NCBI GenBank assembly: GCA_037447655.1
Contig: JBBHKE010001571.1
Coordinates: 1 to 62,935, forward strand
Source of the DNA: Zygnema cylindricum
Lineage: Eukaryota; Streptophyta; Zygnematophyceae; Zygnematales; Zygnemataceae
Direction of reading: 5' to 3'
DNA: 62,935 nucleotides
Positions within the stretch are counted from its first letter, which is position 1, and every line of letters begins with the position of its first letter. Positions 44,251 to 55,900 of the stretch are shown piece after piece. The notes under the pieces were generated by a model. The model had not been told where the DNA came from, did no database searches, and saw nothing but the letters and a program-made list of their open reading frames with translations. Made by a program: the position numbers and the translations under genes.

Positions 44251-45104
44251 ATGAGGTTTTAATTCTTGAGCGAATTTTGTCAGGCTCCAAAGAAGATTCA
44301 TTGGGAGGCCGAGGCTAATTTATTCGGATATTTTGCACGTGTTGTCGAAATCGGATTCGTATTGCGATCCGCGTAGGAGTCGTTGGATTGCGTTGGATTA
44401 TGTGATGCAGATTGGGGGTGGCAACTTCACCGCGGGAGAGTCAACGTCGTGTCTCACTTTCCTTTTCGCGGAGTGTTGATTTTTTGGAGCTCACTCCTTC
44501 ATCCGACTGCTGTCCTTTAATTAAAGGTAGCGTGAGAGCGCACAATAATGAAAGGGAATTGATCATGACAGTGTCTGTTTTGGTTGCGCACAGTCACTTA
44601 CGTCATTTTGTCAAAAGACGTACGCTTGAAGTACACACAGGTACAAATAAAGAACCGTTGAGTATAAATTTGACGGTCAATCGGTTGGACATCTTTGACT
44701 TTTATAATATTGTTTCAACCGCTTAAAATTTTACCGCACTTGCGAACGTCGACCGTCATGATTAAATTAGCAATTCACATGGCCGGCGAGCGTTTACGGT
44801 AACAAAACTGCGGCGACCACATGTAAATAAAATGGTTGCAGACAATAACTTTTTGTCGTTATGTGAGCTCCACGGTGAGAGCACAGTCGCAAAATTGAAA
44901 TTGAATCGTCTAACGTTACATTGAACTTAGACGCAAAGTGAAACGAAACCTATTGAAACTGAAAGTACTATAAGTCTCGTACGGAAATATTATAACGCAC
45001 CAAACGAAATAAACTTTTATAATAAAACGAACCGGCGTAAAAATATCATTTGAAATTAAATGAAAAAAATGAGCGTCGTCACGCGCGACGAAATCGAGCC
45101 ACGC

Positions 45105-46071
45105 TATTTACGAATCAACATACTTACAGGACCCATTGCCAATATTCGATATATATCGAATTTCAGGTACCCGATAATCGATATATCGAATTTCAAATTA
45201 TCGCGATATATCGCTAATATATCGTATCGTCGATATATCGAAGCTAAAAAATAAAAAAAAAACCCACAGGTTTTCAAATTCTCGTGACTTCGGACAAAGT
45301 GACTGTAAAATATTTGCCGGAAAGAAATACGGTTTTTTCATGAAAGTCAGCAGAGTGAAGGAGATCTCTGAGGTACATTGACGAGGTACACTTGTGAAGT
45401 ACACGTAGATCATATGCAAGTACAATTTTCCAAACGAAAAAGGTCGGTTTCCAGATAATCGACGATTTTTGAGATTTGGTAGTCAGCTTACGTGGAACCA
45501 CTCATCTCAGAACACGTATGTAAAACTTTTTGACAAAAGATACGCGATGTACCCGAGGCCTCTGTAATACATAAATTTTGCTGTCCGTACTATTACACAG
45601 ACCTCCTCGTGTAACCATACCCCAAATAATTAATTATTAGAATTTCAAAATTAGTACTTTTTTGTCGGTTACATTTTGCGGCGTCTACCTTAAAGTCACG
45701 GAACGAAAATCACGGCGTACGTGGCGTATTAGACAGTTTGACTTTTCGCTAAAATAACATATTATATAAAAAAATAAAATAAAAAATTAAAAAAATACTA
45801 TATATCACAATACATATCGTGATAATTATGTTGGTCTCCTTACGATATATCGAGGATCTTGCTCGATCGATATTCGATATATCGAATATCGAGATTATCC
45901 CGATATGAATTTACCCGATACCCAACACTACTATTTACAAATCAACATACTTACATTGACAAGATCGTAGCAAGATCGGCCGTACAAAGGTATTGCCGCT
46001 TTGTTGTACACATAAATTACTTCCGCGGACGAAAAAATTGCGTCACGCTATTACGAATCAACATACTTACA
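45105..46071. repeat. Insert rich in CGATATATCG between 24-bp direct repeats
   Basis: A 24-base sequence (TATTTACGAATCAACATACT, then TACA) occurs at 45105-45128 and, with one change, at 45932-45955. A third, one-base-shorter copy ends at 46,071. The 803 bases between the first two are framed by clusters of CGATATATCG-type palindromes at both ends and contain A-rich runs. Their right end reads ACCCGATACCCAACAC. This may be a non-autonomous transposon; I see no coding sequence. Confidence 0.5.
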
Positions 46072-46083
46072 TTGACAGCGAAA

Positions 46084-48620
46084 TGTTAGGATATTGGGCA
46101 AATCGGCGTCGTCCGAAATCGTGCAGTCAAATTTTTGTTCGGTTCGCGTTAATATGTTTTGTTTGTTCGGACTGCTTTTGCGTCTGTTCGCCTTGCGAGG
46201 CCGTTCTGATTCATGTTTTCGAGTCGCACGCAGGTCGATTGCGAGGAAATGTTGGTTCGCGAAGCGTGACGCAATTTTTTCAGGTTCTGCTAAATGTCAT
46301 TGCGCATCTCGTCGGCCATTTTAATTGTTTATATTTATGTATTAGGACGGGCAGCTGCCACACTAATTTGTATTTGGGTGTTTTTTGGGTTTTAGAGGAC
46401 CGTACATACCTACATATCGCCGTACGCGTCAACCGTACATATGTATTTTTGGCCGTAATATGCGACGACGTACGACTCGAAATTTCTGTAATTTTCGCCG
46501 ACGGTGAGTTTGATAGTACAATATCGATTTTACGCGATTTCCGCCGACGACGACTTCGTCATTTCGCGTCGACCGTACGGTTTATATTTTTCGAAAATCA
46601 CGTGACGACAAAATGGACCGTACCTGCGGTCCTACCGTACATACTTACCTATTTCTCTCGGATTTTACGCCGAAGACTCATGTTTAAATTCACGTCGGTA
46701 CGAGGATCTTTCTGTACCACATCAATCTGCCGCTACCGTACCTACTTTCATTCCCGGAAATAACAGCCGACGACAATTTGAATCATTTCGCGCGAGGGAG
46801 CATCTTGGCCGTTGACGCCGAATATGCAATTTTTGTTACATCATATCTGGACAGTCGATGCAAATGACAGACAAATCGGCTGTCTGTTTTGACGAAGTTA
46901 CTTCATTGGATTATTTTAAGTCGTGAACCATTTGGAGGTTCATGTGTTCACACATAGGTTGGAAGGGTTTTAATCCGTAGGTTAGAAATTCTGTAACGTA
47001 GGGTAAGGATTTCGGCTTCCTATTGGCTGAATCCAAACTAGATGCAAATACTTACATAGCACGTTGTACTCTGATTGGCCTATTTTTGCTAGACGTAGTT
47101 TTTGTTACTTAGTTCATTTTAGATTATTTCCTGGTCACAATTTTCAAGTGCATGAATTATTTATTTTCAGTATTGAGGATTTTTTTGAAGCCATCTTTTT
47201 ATTTGTAAAATTTTCAGGACAGCTTAGAGGCGATTTTCTGCCTTTGCGTGAAGCGTCTAATTTTCTATTACATTACCAATATCTTGTAAAGCCTTACATA
47301 TTAATCTATACGGCTTTGGCCAAGACCTACACGGTTTCCCTTCACTTTTCTCGTCCTTTTGAGTGGATTTCGACTGCGTTCTCACGACACAAACTTCTTT
47401 CCCTGGCTGTGGCTGAACTATAATTAGTGTGGAAGTTTCATGTTGGGATTATTGATTTGTTGTTTTTATATCTTGTGATTGTGTATTTATTTCTATTTGG
47501 CTTATGCGCATCTTTTGAGTTTGGCTATCTCAATCCTCATAATTGTCAAGCATGTTGTCATTTTTAGTTTGTGTTTGTCTTTCACGGTTGTTTATGCTTT
47601 GATTTGTTTTATTTGCGTATAAATTCAGATTATCCTTGATAAAATAACTCCTGCAAGGAATATAAATAGACCGTGGGGCATAGTGGTCATCCATCGGCTA
47701 AGTATTCTTGCATTTGAAAAATTGTCTCTCTTCTTTTCTTGCTTGTTTGTTTTATTTTAATTTCAGTTTTATTAGGTTTAAATAAAAAGGAAAAAAAAAA
47801 TTCAAAAAATAAAAAAATATATATTTATAGATACATTTCTACGAAAATCTATAACTAGCTTTATATTTATAATTACCATTTGCTTGTTGGTTGACGTTTT
47901 TTCTTATTGGCCAATTTTCCGCCAACGATATACCACACTAACTTAAGTATTTGGTTTCTGTTTCCTTTGTTATTTGGTTATGTATTAGGGCATCGTTTGC
48001 TCACATTAAGACATACTTCACTAAAGAGTGGAGTTAGTGGAGCAGATCCGTTTTTGGGAGCTCAGCAAAACTTCGGTTGTAGCGAACAACCGGAGTTCAC
48101 CCTTGGAAATCACCAGATTGCTAAGAGCGTTATGTAAGTATCACAATGCCTTGAAGGTACAGGCGCGTGCTAAGGTAGTCGGTTGATCTTATAGAGGGAT
48201 CCTGTTTGGAGTGGATTAGTGTTAATCCATTTCTATTGAGCATTGCATTTGTCCAACTTTCCATGCTTGTTATCTGGCCTTGAGTGGCCTTGGCTGAGTT
48301 TGCTTTGCTTGGTGTGGGATTTTTTCCATAGATCTTGTTGTTGGAGGCATTGGTTAGCTCCTTTGTGGATTGTGCCGCTTTAGATCTGCACTTTTGAGTG
48401 CTTGGATAATAAGTTATTTGCCTTTATAGATTTGGTCCTTCGGCCTTGTCCCCTTGTTTGCAAGGTAGAAGGTTTAAGTAATACGACTTCCTGATAGATC
48501 GGGCCATCGAGGTCTTGTAAGAGATTGATTGGCTAATTGGACGAGTGAACGGTATGGCCAGGCATTTGAAGCACCTCGTATAGATCAATTTTGTTATCCA
48601 GTCGTCATTTGGTTTTATCA
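46084..48620 (+). mobile_element. Ty3/gypsy 5' LTR, copy B
   Basis: A possible LTR start, TGTTAGGATATTGGG, lies at 46,084. Homology to copy A at 1.6-4.26 kb is clear from about 46,300 onward. The exact 3' edge and primer site are not certain; leader-like sequence near 48,600 is shared by both copies. The region is non-coding, has a TATA block at 47,661, and precedes gag of the large gypsy element in the same orientation. No 3' LTR is in the window. Confidence 0.65.
47661..47668 (+). promoter_or_regulatory. LTR TATA box, copy B
   Basis: TATAAATA in a block of about 50 bp conserved with copy A (2824-2831). Transcription would start some 30 bp downstream, leaving a long leader before gag at 48.6 kb. 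Confidence 0.55.
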
Positions 48621-48625
48621 TTTTA

Positions 48626-49800
48626 ATGCCCACCAATTTGGATAATCTTGATTATCCTTTTGGAACCACACGATCGTCGGCCTCGTTTAGGCCCACAGAA
48701 TCAAGACCATCAGATTTACCTAGTCTTTTGGACCATCCTTTCTCGAATATCTCAGGTCAAATTTCCCCTTCGGTTCGATCTTCTCTCACCTCAGTATCTT
48801 CCTTATCATCAGTCTCTTCCACATTTTTTGAGGAAGAATCTGACCACGATTCCCTTGACGAGTCGGATTCCAATTCATTATCTTTTTGGTTTCCACAAAT
48901 TACAAATTCATTATTAGCCCCAATCATTCCATTATTAGAAATGGCTTCCACATCCAAAGGAAGGGGTCAGCTTAATTTTTGTTTTTCATGAATGAAGGAC
49001 CCAATGACCTTATCCCATTTCCGAATGTTATTCCATACTGAAATGCGTTATCTTGCATTTCGGTACCAAGATTGGTTTTACCTACGGGTCGGTTTCTCTC
49101 CTTTAGGTCGTCACCTTCGCGGTTCAACCCTTACTTTTTATTCCCGCAAGTATGATTCTGTACTTGCGATGACATAGTTTTTTCCGGTTTTCGCTGGGAG
49201 TCCTGCAATTATAGGACAACCAGAAATTCCTTACCAATCGGCTATTCCGAAAGTCGTTCATCTCAACGGTGATGTTATTCGAGCAGCAGTTGCAGAAATA
49301 TCGCAATAGTTTGCTATAGCCGCACGTGTCGGAATCCCAACACGACCAGCGATGACGATCCCAATATTGGATCTGCTCTCTGTCATGTTTAAAATGTTGC
49401 TAGCGGAATACCGTATGCAAAACCCTGCACAAGTTCATGATTTAATGAACTTCGAACGGATGTAAAGAGAGACCGCCCCTGCCATACTTGCTCGTATGGA
49501 AGCTCTTCGTGAAGCATTGCCAAACTTAATGTCGGATGCTGAAGCTGTTTATAAATTTGTAGGGCAGTTTCCAAATCAGTCTAAGAAATTTATCTAGAGT
49601 CACCAGACTCAAACCTACGGCTTGAAGTTCACTTTCTATGAAGCCGCCCACGATGCCGTGGAATATGAAATGCAAAATTGTTGGTGGGAAGCCCATGACC
49701 GTCCTAAATGAAACTCTGTGTGCTCTATTGCCCACAGAATCGCAGATCCAAAAGAAGCTAATCTAGATAGTGCCAACTCTAAGTTGATACAAACCTAAAT
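48626..49800 (+). pseudogene. Gypsy Gag, N-terminal and capsid part, decayed
   Basis: The frame starts near ATG 48,626 (MPTNLDNLDYPFG), with a Ser-rich then acidic region, and reaches a stop at 48,991. ATG 48,992 continues with a basic region (HFRMLFHTEMRYLAFRYQ). Further capsid-like text follows: VMFKMLLAEYRMQNPAQVHD, MEALREALPNLMSDAEAVYK, and FTFYEAAHDAVEYEMQNCWW. At least four in-frame stops and one shift occur. The piece is cut off at about 49,860 by a reverse copia LTR. The assignment rests on position, zinc knuckle and protease downstream, and plausible Gag composition. Confidence 0.6.
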
Positions 49801-49859
49801 GATTGACCCGTTGACAATCACAACCCCATTAAAGCTTCACCCCTGTGAAATAAGACTTT

Positions 49860-50886
49860 TAGTGTGCTTAGTTTCACCACAGAATGGAAAGTTACAATAT
49901 GAGTTTTGGACACATTTACCCACTTTGACTTCCCCTTAGAAATGCAGCCACCTTGGCAGGCATAAATTCTGACCGACCACTTTGTTGTGTAGCGTGGACT
50001 CCCTTGAGTCAGTTGCAAAAAGAATCACTGAAAATGGTCAAGTAAATTGATAGTTATGAATGGTCAAAGATGACCTTTTGTACATAAGCTCTCTCGAAAA
50101 AGGCTGCAACCTACTAAATTTTCTAAGTCCTATTCCATCTCTAAAACTCTATCTATTGACGTACATCACCAATCAAATTACTCTGTTGTACAGAAAAGTA
50201 CAGGTGCCAATGTACCTTTTGTACGACCATCGTATAACATGGCCAAAATGTCGACACTTGTCAAATTGGGATTTGTTCCCGTAATCTCTGGAGTTGTCGA
50301 AATCCAATGTCATCACGCCACGTGTCACTTGACGTGGTGATGACCGTAAAATGCCAAAAATACCTCTTCCGTGATTGCGGCGCCTATCGTGTCCGTCCGA
50401 TCAAAACCGGCTATAAATCTAGCCTTTGAAATTAGACGCGCGGTATTTGTTTCGCGGTCGAAACAATGGCGCGATATCTGTTTCATAAAAATACATTGAA
50501 ACCGTACTCCGTACTATCTAAAACTGTATCCATGCACTATGTAATTATTCCTCATTAAATGAATTAGTCTACGTGTAACTATAAATATATTTATCAAACC
50601 TCATATAACTTAACACTCGTCCTAGACCTAACGGACAAAGCTAACGGCTACTTTGACGGACCATAGGTATAAGGATCAATTCCTAGGTCCGTCAATAGTT
50701 TTAGTAAACCTATCTTTTCTGCTACGTGTCTCCCTATGAAGCTTTAGGCAGCCATGGCTCTATCTCCCTACCCAGCCTTCAATGACTACAACAAATGTGG
50801 GGGCTTGGAGAAGGGAGTTAGAGGCACATTGCCCTCTACCTTTTTCCTATCATAATACAGACCTAGGTAATACTCAAATATCAACA
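49860..50886 (-). mobile_element. Solo copia LTR, reverse orientation
   Basis: The complement is collinear with the 1036-bp LTR of the intact copia element. It begins TGTTGATATTTGAGTA at 50,886. It then keeps the TTGTTGTAGTCA and CCATGGCTGCC blocks, the hairpin at 50,653-50,695, and the blocks matching GTGATTCTTTTTTC and GTCCAGGCTAC. It ends near 49,860. Length is about 1.03 kb. No coding part and no partner LTR are adjacent, so it is a solo LTR inserted into gypsy gag. I could not fix a target duplication. Confidence 0.75.
50653..50695. repeat. Conserved LTR hairpin (solo LTR copy)
   Basis: TTGACGGACC (50653-50662) and GGTCCGTCAA (50686-50695) are perfect ten-base inverted arms. The same hairpin, with one mismatch, is at 52,097-52,139 in the intact element's LTR and again in its 3' LTR. 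Confidence 0.75.
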
Positions 50887-50910
50887 CTAAAGCGGTCCCG
50901 AAAGAACTGA

Positions 50911-51440
50911 TTGTTCCACCATGGAACAATCCTCGTCTTAACAACCGGCCTTCTAAAGTCCCAACCATGGGAACCCCACCTGTTCCTCCAGGAAACCGAT
51001 TATGTTTTCGATGTGGGAAGACGGGGCATATGCCCGAATGTGTCCAGACAAAACTATTACCTATACATATTGCAAGCAAACCGGACACTAAGTCCAACGT
51101 TGTCATATAAAGAACCCGAAATTTTCCTATCATAACCAAATTAACAGTTGGGGCATTCCTGCTTGATCGGCAAAACCGGTTGAACCGGTTAAAGAACCGG
51201 AGAAAGACACCACTCCACCTAAGCTATCCCGAAGAGAGAGAGAGTGTTTGGAAATGGAAGAGCAAATGGCGGCTATGATGATGGAATAATTCGCAGCCTT
51301 CATGGCTCAAATGAAGACACAATTTATAGGCATGGCTCGCACCGTTGTACACTTGCACACGTTGGCAGATCGAGTTTTACGAGATTCCACCATCCAATAA
51401 CGAGAGGCTATGTTCGACAAAGGTTTGACCGATCACAACT
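50911..51440 (+). pseudogene. Gypsy Gag zinc-knuckle part, decayed
   Basis: This piece continues Gag to the right of the solo LTR. The text CFRCGKTGHMPEC (near 51,010) is a zinc-knuckle-like motif with one residue fewer than the CCHC standard. It is followed in another frame by YCKQTGH. Lys/Pro/Glu-rich sequence and an acidic-Met stretch (EMEEQMAAMMM) follow. Stops occur near 51,100, 51,285 and 51,400. It leads into the protease frame. Confidence 0.55.
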
Positions 51441-51893
51441 GTGACCATAAAACTCCTACCACACGCATTCATTTGTCATTCACTAAAGAACCATCTCCCC
51501 CCTTACCTGAAACTGCTTCAGCCCTTCGCGGCTAAAGCTCTTAACATGGTGGATCGAACTATACATGAGGCACACCGTGTGAAGGAACGCTTGTGCATCC
51601 TATCCACTATTATTTCCCTTTCACCAAAAATCTCCCTGATCTCCTTTACCTCCGGTAGCTCACCTGCAACTGCCGCATTACAAGCACTTCAGCTACACAT
51701 AAATCTTGCTGCTATTCAACCTATTTCCATAAAGGAGCAAAATTCTCTCGATCCTCACATCAATTTTTTGAATAACGGGAAGGGTGCATTGTTGATCAAT
51801 GGTATAGCCCCTTCCATGCCTCTCATGGATACAGGTGCAAAGTCCGTGATATTGGGCTCTAGCTTTGCACTCAAGCTTCGTCTAACTCCGGAC
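51441..51893 (+). pseudogene. Gypsy aspartic protease, split by copia insertion
   Basis: The open frame ends with a retroviral-type protease core: GALLINGIAPSMPLMDTGAK contains the catalytic Asp-Thr-Gly, then SVILGSSFALKL. The copia element starts at 51,894. After its 3' target copy the frame resumes at 58,314 without loss (KLQSTSTCLLTSSS, later VGQDVIFRVRGG), so the insertion simply splits the gene. A stop at 58,407 and others further on show additional decay. Confidence 0.75.
51889..51893. repeat. Target-site duplication CGGAC (left)
   Basis: CGGAC immediately precedes the TG of the 5' LTR and recurs at 58,309-58,313 immediately after the CA of the 3' LTR. Five bases is the usual copia duplication length. 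Confidence 0.9.
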
Positions 51894-52929
51894 TGTTGAA
51901 ATTTATAGATTTTTATAGTATTTTCTAGGTTTAAATATGTTTTTTATAAAAGGTAAAAGGACGGACAGCCTGCCTCCACCCCCGCTCTCTAGCTTCCATA
52001 CTTGTTGTAGTCACTGAAGGTAAGAGAGAGAGGTTGATCCATGGCTGCCTTTTAGTTCAACAGATAGCTATTTTTAGTAGGTTACTAAAAATATAATTGA
52101 CGGACCAGAGATTTGATCCCGGTACCTACGGTTCGTCAAGTTGACCGGTAGCGGTAAGCTTTATCCTAATAGACTAGGACCAATGCTAAGTGCTATGGTA
52201 TGTCATAGATATATATTTAGTTAGGAAGAATTAAATCCATTTAACTAGAACTGTGTACGACGCACATAGATTCAGTTTTATATAGTACGTCGTACGACGC
52301 TAATTCAAAACGGATACCGCGCATTTTATTTCGACATCGGAACAAATATCGCACAAGTATTTATTACGGCTAAGATTGCGTTTCGCATAAAATCCAACGG
52401 CGCACATCATCGCCGAAATCCCGGAGTGGTCACTTTGGCGTTTTGTGACGTGGCATGACCTGGAGCCACGTGGAGAGATGACATTCGGTCATAGGAATTC
52501 CGAGGAACGTACGGACGAGTGAAAAGCGGACACGCGTCCACTTAATAGCCTTGTCGTACATAGGCCGTACAAAAGGTACATCGGCAGTAGTACTTTTGTG
52601 TACGATACAGTAATCTGATTGGTCCGTACTTCAGTAGATAGGAGTTATTAGAGAGAATCAGGACTTAGAAAATTTTGGGAGGTGGTCACCTCTCCCTTTG
52701 AGAGTTTGTACAAATTGGCATTTTTACTGCCTCATAACTAATCGCCTGGTTGGCCTTTTTCAGTGATTCTTTTTTCTACGGACTCAGGGGAGTCCAGGCT
52801 ACACAGGGGTGCAGTCAAATTGTCAGATTGCCTTCTTGGGCAGCAGTGGTTTTGGCTTGAAGTGGGTTAGTTAAATACTATCTAGAGGCTTCTTGTATTC
52901 TGTAGTCCAATGGAGGACACAGAATTGCA
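51894..52929 (+). repeat. 5' LTR, intact copia
   Basis: Begins TGTTGAAATTTATAG and ends GAATTGCA. It contains the conserved hairpin 52,097-52,139. The ATG of the polyprotein (52,910) lies 20 bases before its end. Confidence 0.95.
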
Positions 52930-55900
52930 GGTTATGGGCCCACCCTCTAGGGTGCCCACCTTCAATGGATCTGGGTTCATCTATTGGGAAGCCATGATGA
53001 TGGGAGCTTTGTGTGAAAAACGATACTGGGGTATCGTCAGTGGACAAGTGAAACGTCCACCTTCGGGAACTCCACCAGGATTTGGGGGAGTAAGGTTTCC
53101 TGCAACAACGGCTGCCTCGGCGGAGGAGGCAGATGATGGGGACAGCAGTGTGTCCGAAAAGGGGAAAGGGAAGGAGACACCCCTCACTCCTATTGCCACA
53201 GTATCGGGAGCGACAATCGTGAAGACCGTGGAGAACGATACTCAAATGTGGGAGGATGTAAACATGGCTGCCAAGAACTTCATTCTGAGGCACCTCACTC
53301 AAGGTTTGGCCACCCCTCATCTTCACATTTACAAGGCCGAGGAGTTGTGGGTGAGTTTGGTGGAAATTTATAGAGCTGGAACTATTCAAGAGCTCCAGTT
53401 GGCTGAGCAAAAGCTACTGAGTTACACTTACAAAGGAGGAAAGATGCTAGATTACTGTAATGATCTTTCTTGTTTGTATACGGAAATGGAAAGTGCTGGG
53501 TGGATAGGTACAGTGAAAATGAAAGTTAACACCCTTATCATGAAATTACCAAATGAGTTCGAAAACTTAGTGTACCGAGTACAGGGAATGCCTGATAGTT
53601 CATGGAAATGGAACACAGTAGTCAGGATGATACTTGTGCAGGAAAACACAATGGAGATTAGGAGAGGAGGAAAGAGCATTCAAGCTCTAGCAGCAGGAGG
53701 GGACCGATGGGGGAAGGACCCGAAGAAACCTTATAGAGGGGAAAGAGATCATTCAGGGGGACAGAGGCCCCCAAAGGGTCTTTGTCATTATTGCAAAAAG
53801 CCGGGACACTTTATTGCAGATTGTGTCAAGCTATCAGAGCTGAGGCTCCAAGAGAACCGTGGAGGGGGTTCTTCCGGAGGGAAGAAAAAGGCACTTGTGG
53901 TTACAAAAGTGTCAGGAGAAACCGAGGATGAGTCCTCTGAGGAGGATGGGGAGCTTCTTCTTGACGAGAGTTTGGAGGAGAAGGAGATTCCTCGGAGGCA
54001 GAAGTGTGCCCTTGGAGCCATCCGGGAGGCTCCACAGGAAGGATGGATCATCGACTCAGGTGCATCCATGCATATGTGTCGTGATAAAGAACTCTTCACT
54101 AAGTTAAGAAAGATTCCTACTGTAGAGATAGAGTATGGGGATGGAAGAGTGGTTACTACAGATCTAGTGGGATCAGTAGATCTGAAAGTCTTAGTGGAGG
54201 GTAAGACTTCTATACTTACATTCTCAGATGTACTTTACATTCCTCAGCTGAGTAAAAATCTTGTCTCTACGTCTGTGTTAGATGACAAAGAGTTTGATAC
54301 CTTCACCAGAAAGGGAGTCTTTACAGCTAAGTATGGGGATGAAGTTTACTTCACAGCAGATAAGGGTAGCCAAGGAATGTTTAGGCTTAACTTGAGTAAT
54401 GAAAAGAAGAATGCTTACTATGTTGGTGTTCCTAAGATGATGATTTGGCATAAGCGATTGGGGCATGTACATTTTGATAGGTTAAGGGAAATGAAAAAGC
54501 TTGGGGTAGTAGATGGCATTCAGTTTGGGGATAATGAAATGATGGATGATTGTAGTGGTTGTGCTCAAGGTAAGGCTCACAGACTTCCCTTTCCCAAAGC
54601 CGCCACATATAGAGGTGAGAAAGTATTAGATTTAGTCCACACAGATATTTGGGGGCCTGCAAAAGTACCTTCGGTTGGAGGAAAAAGGTTTATGATGACA
54701 ATAACTGATGACTGGTCTAGATACTCTAGAGTCTACTTTCTGAAAACAAAGTCTGAAGCGTCAACTTACTTCAAAGAATATAAAGCTTGGAGTGAGAAGT
54801 TGCATGAAACCCCCATTAAGAGGATAAGGAGTGATAATGGGGGGGAATATACCTCTAACGAGTTTGAGGAATATTTGAGAGATGAGGGAGTGCAGCACCA
54901 GAAAACTGTACCATATAACCCGGAACAAAATGGGGTAGCTGAGAGGTTGAATCGAACACTAGGAGATAGTGCATGCAGTATGTTGGCAGACAAGAAAATA
55001 GGAAAGAGATTTTGGGCAGAAGCAATGAACTGTGCAAACTATATTAAAAATAGAGTCCTTACCTCAGCTGTAAAGGGAGTGACACCTTATGAGAGATGGG
55101 TTGGAAGGAAACCAGATATCTCACACCTTAAAGTATTTGGTAGCCAAGTTTACAGTCTTGACACGGATAGGAAAAACTGGAAACTAGATGCTAAGGGAAA
55201 ACCTGGATACTTTGTGGGATATGATGAGGATGTTAAGGGATATAGAGTCTATGACTTAGCAAAGAAAGATATCATTCTCGTCAAACACTTAGTTGTCATG
55301 GATGAAGGGAAGTCATTTGACCCCTTCAAATACACAAAAAAGATAAGGATCAGATTTGAGTCCGAAAATGAGGAGAACTCAGTCGTTCCCGAAAAAGACA
55401 TGAGTGAAACTGTGATTACAGATTCAGGGGAGATCGAAGATACAGGAGACTCACCGGAAACCTCACATACTCCTATGGACTTCGAGGAGATGGAAGAAGC
55501 GGGACAAGATACGGTTTTTATGGACAAGGGAGCCGATGAGACAGTGAGAAGAAATCCAAGACTTCCATCCATTCCAGCTTCGGAGTTTGAGGGAGGAAGG
55601 AGGAGCAGCAAAAGGATACAGGAAAAACAAGCTGCCCATAAGGTAACTAAGCTATCTCACCCAGATGAGCCTCAGTCTTACTTAGAGGCAGTGAATAGTC
55701 CAGAGAAAGAAAGATGGATTAGGGCCATAAATGATGAGATGGCTTCTATCATGGAAGCAAATACTTGGGAACTAGCGGATTGCCCTCCAGACAGAAAACC
55801 TATTGGATGTAAATGGGTATTTAAACTAAAACTGAACCCAGATAATACAATTGAGAGGTATAAGGCTCGATTGGTAGCGAAGGGGTTCACCCAAAAAGAG

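Noticed and set aside
46084-46095. Relation between gypsy LTR start TGTTAGGATATT and the copia LTR start at 13,255
   Set aside because: Only the first 14 bases match, and the elements belong to different superfamilies; probably chance.
52097-52185. A true tRNA gene on the minus strand of the LTR
   Set aside because: A- and B-box-like text exists but acceptor and anticodon stems do not pair; kept only as a hairpin finding.
52871-53410. Minus-strand 179-codon frame inside the copia gag
   Set aside because: Exact antisense of the intact polyprotein; no independent support.
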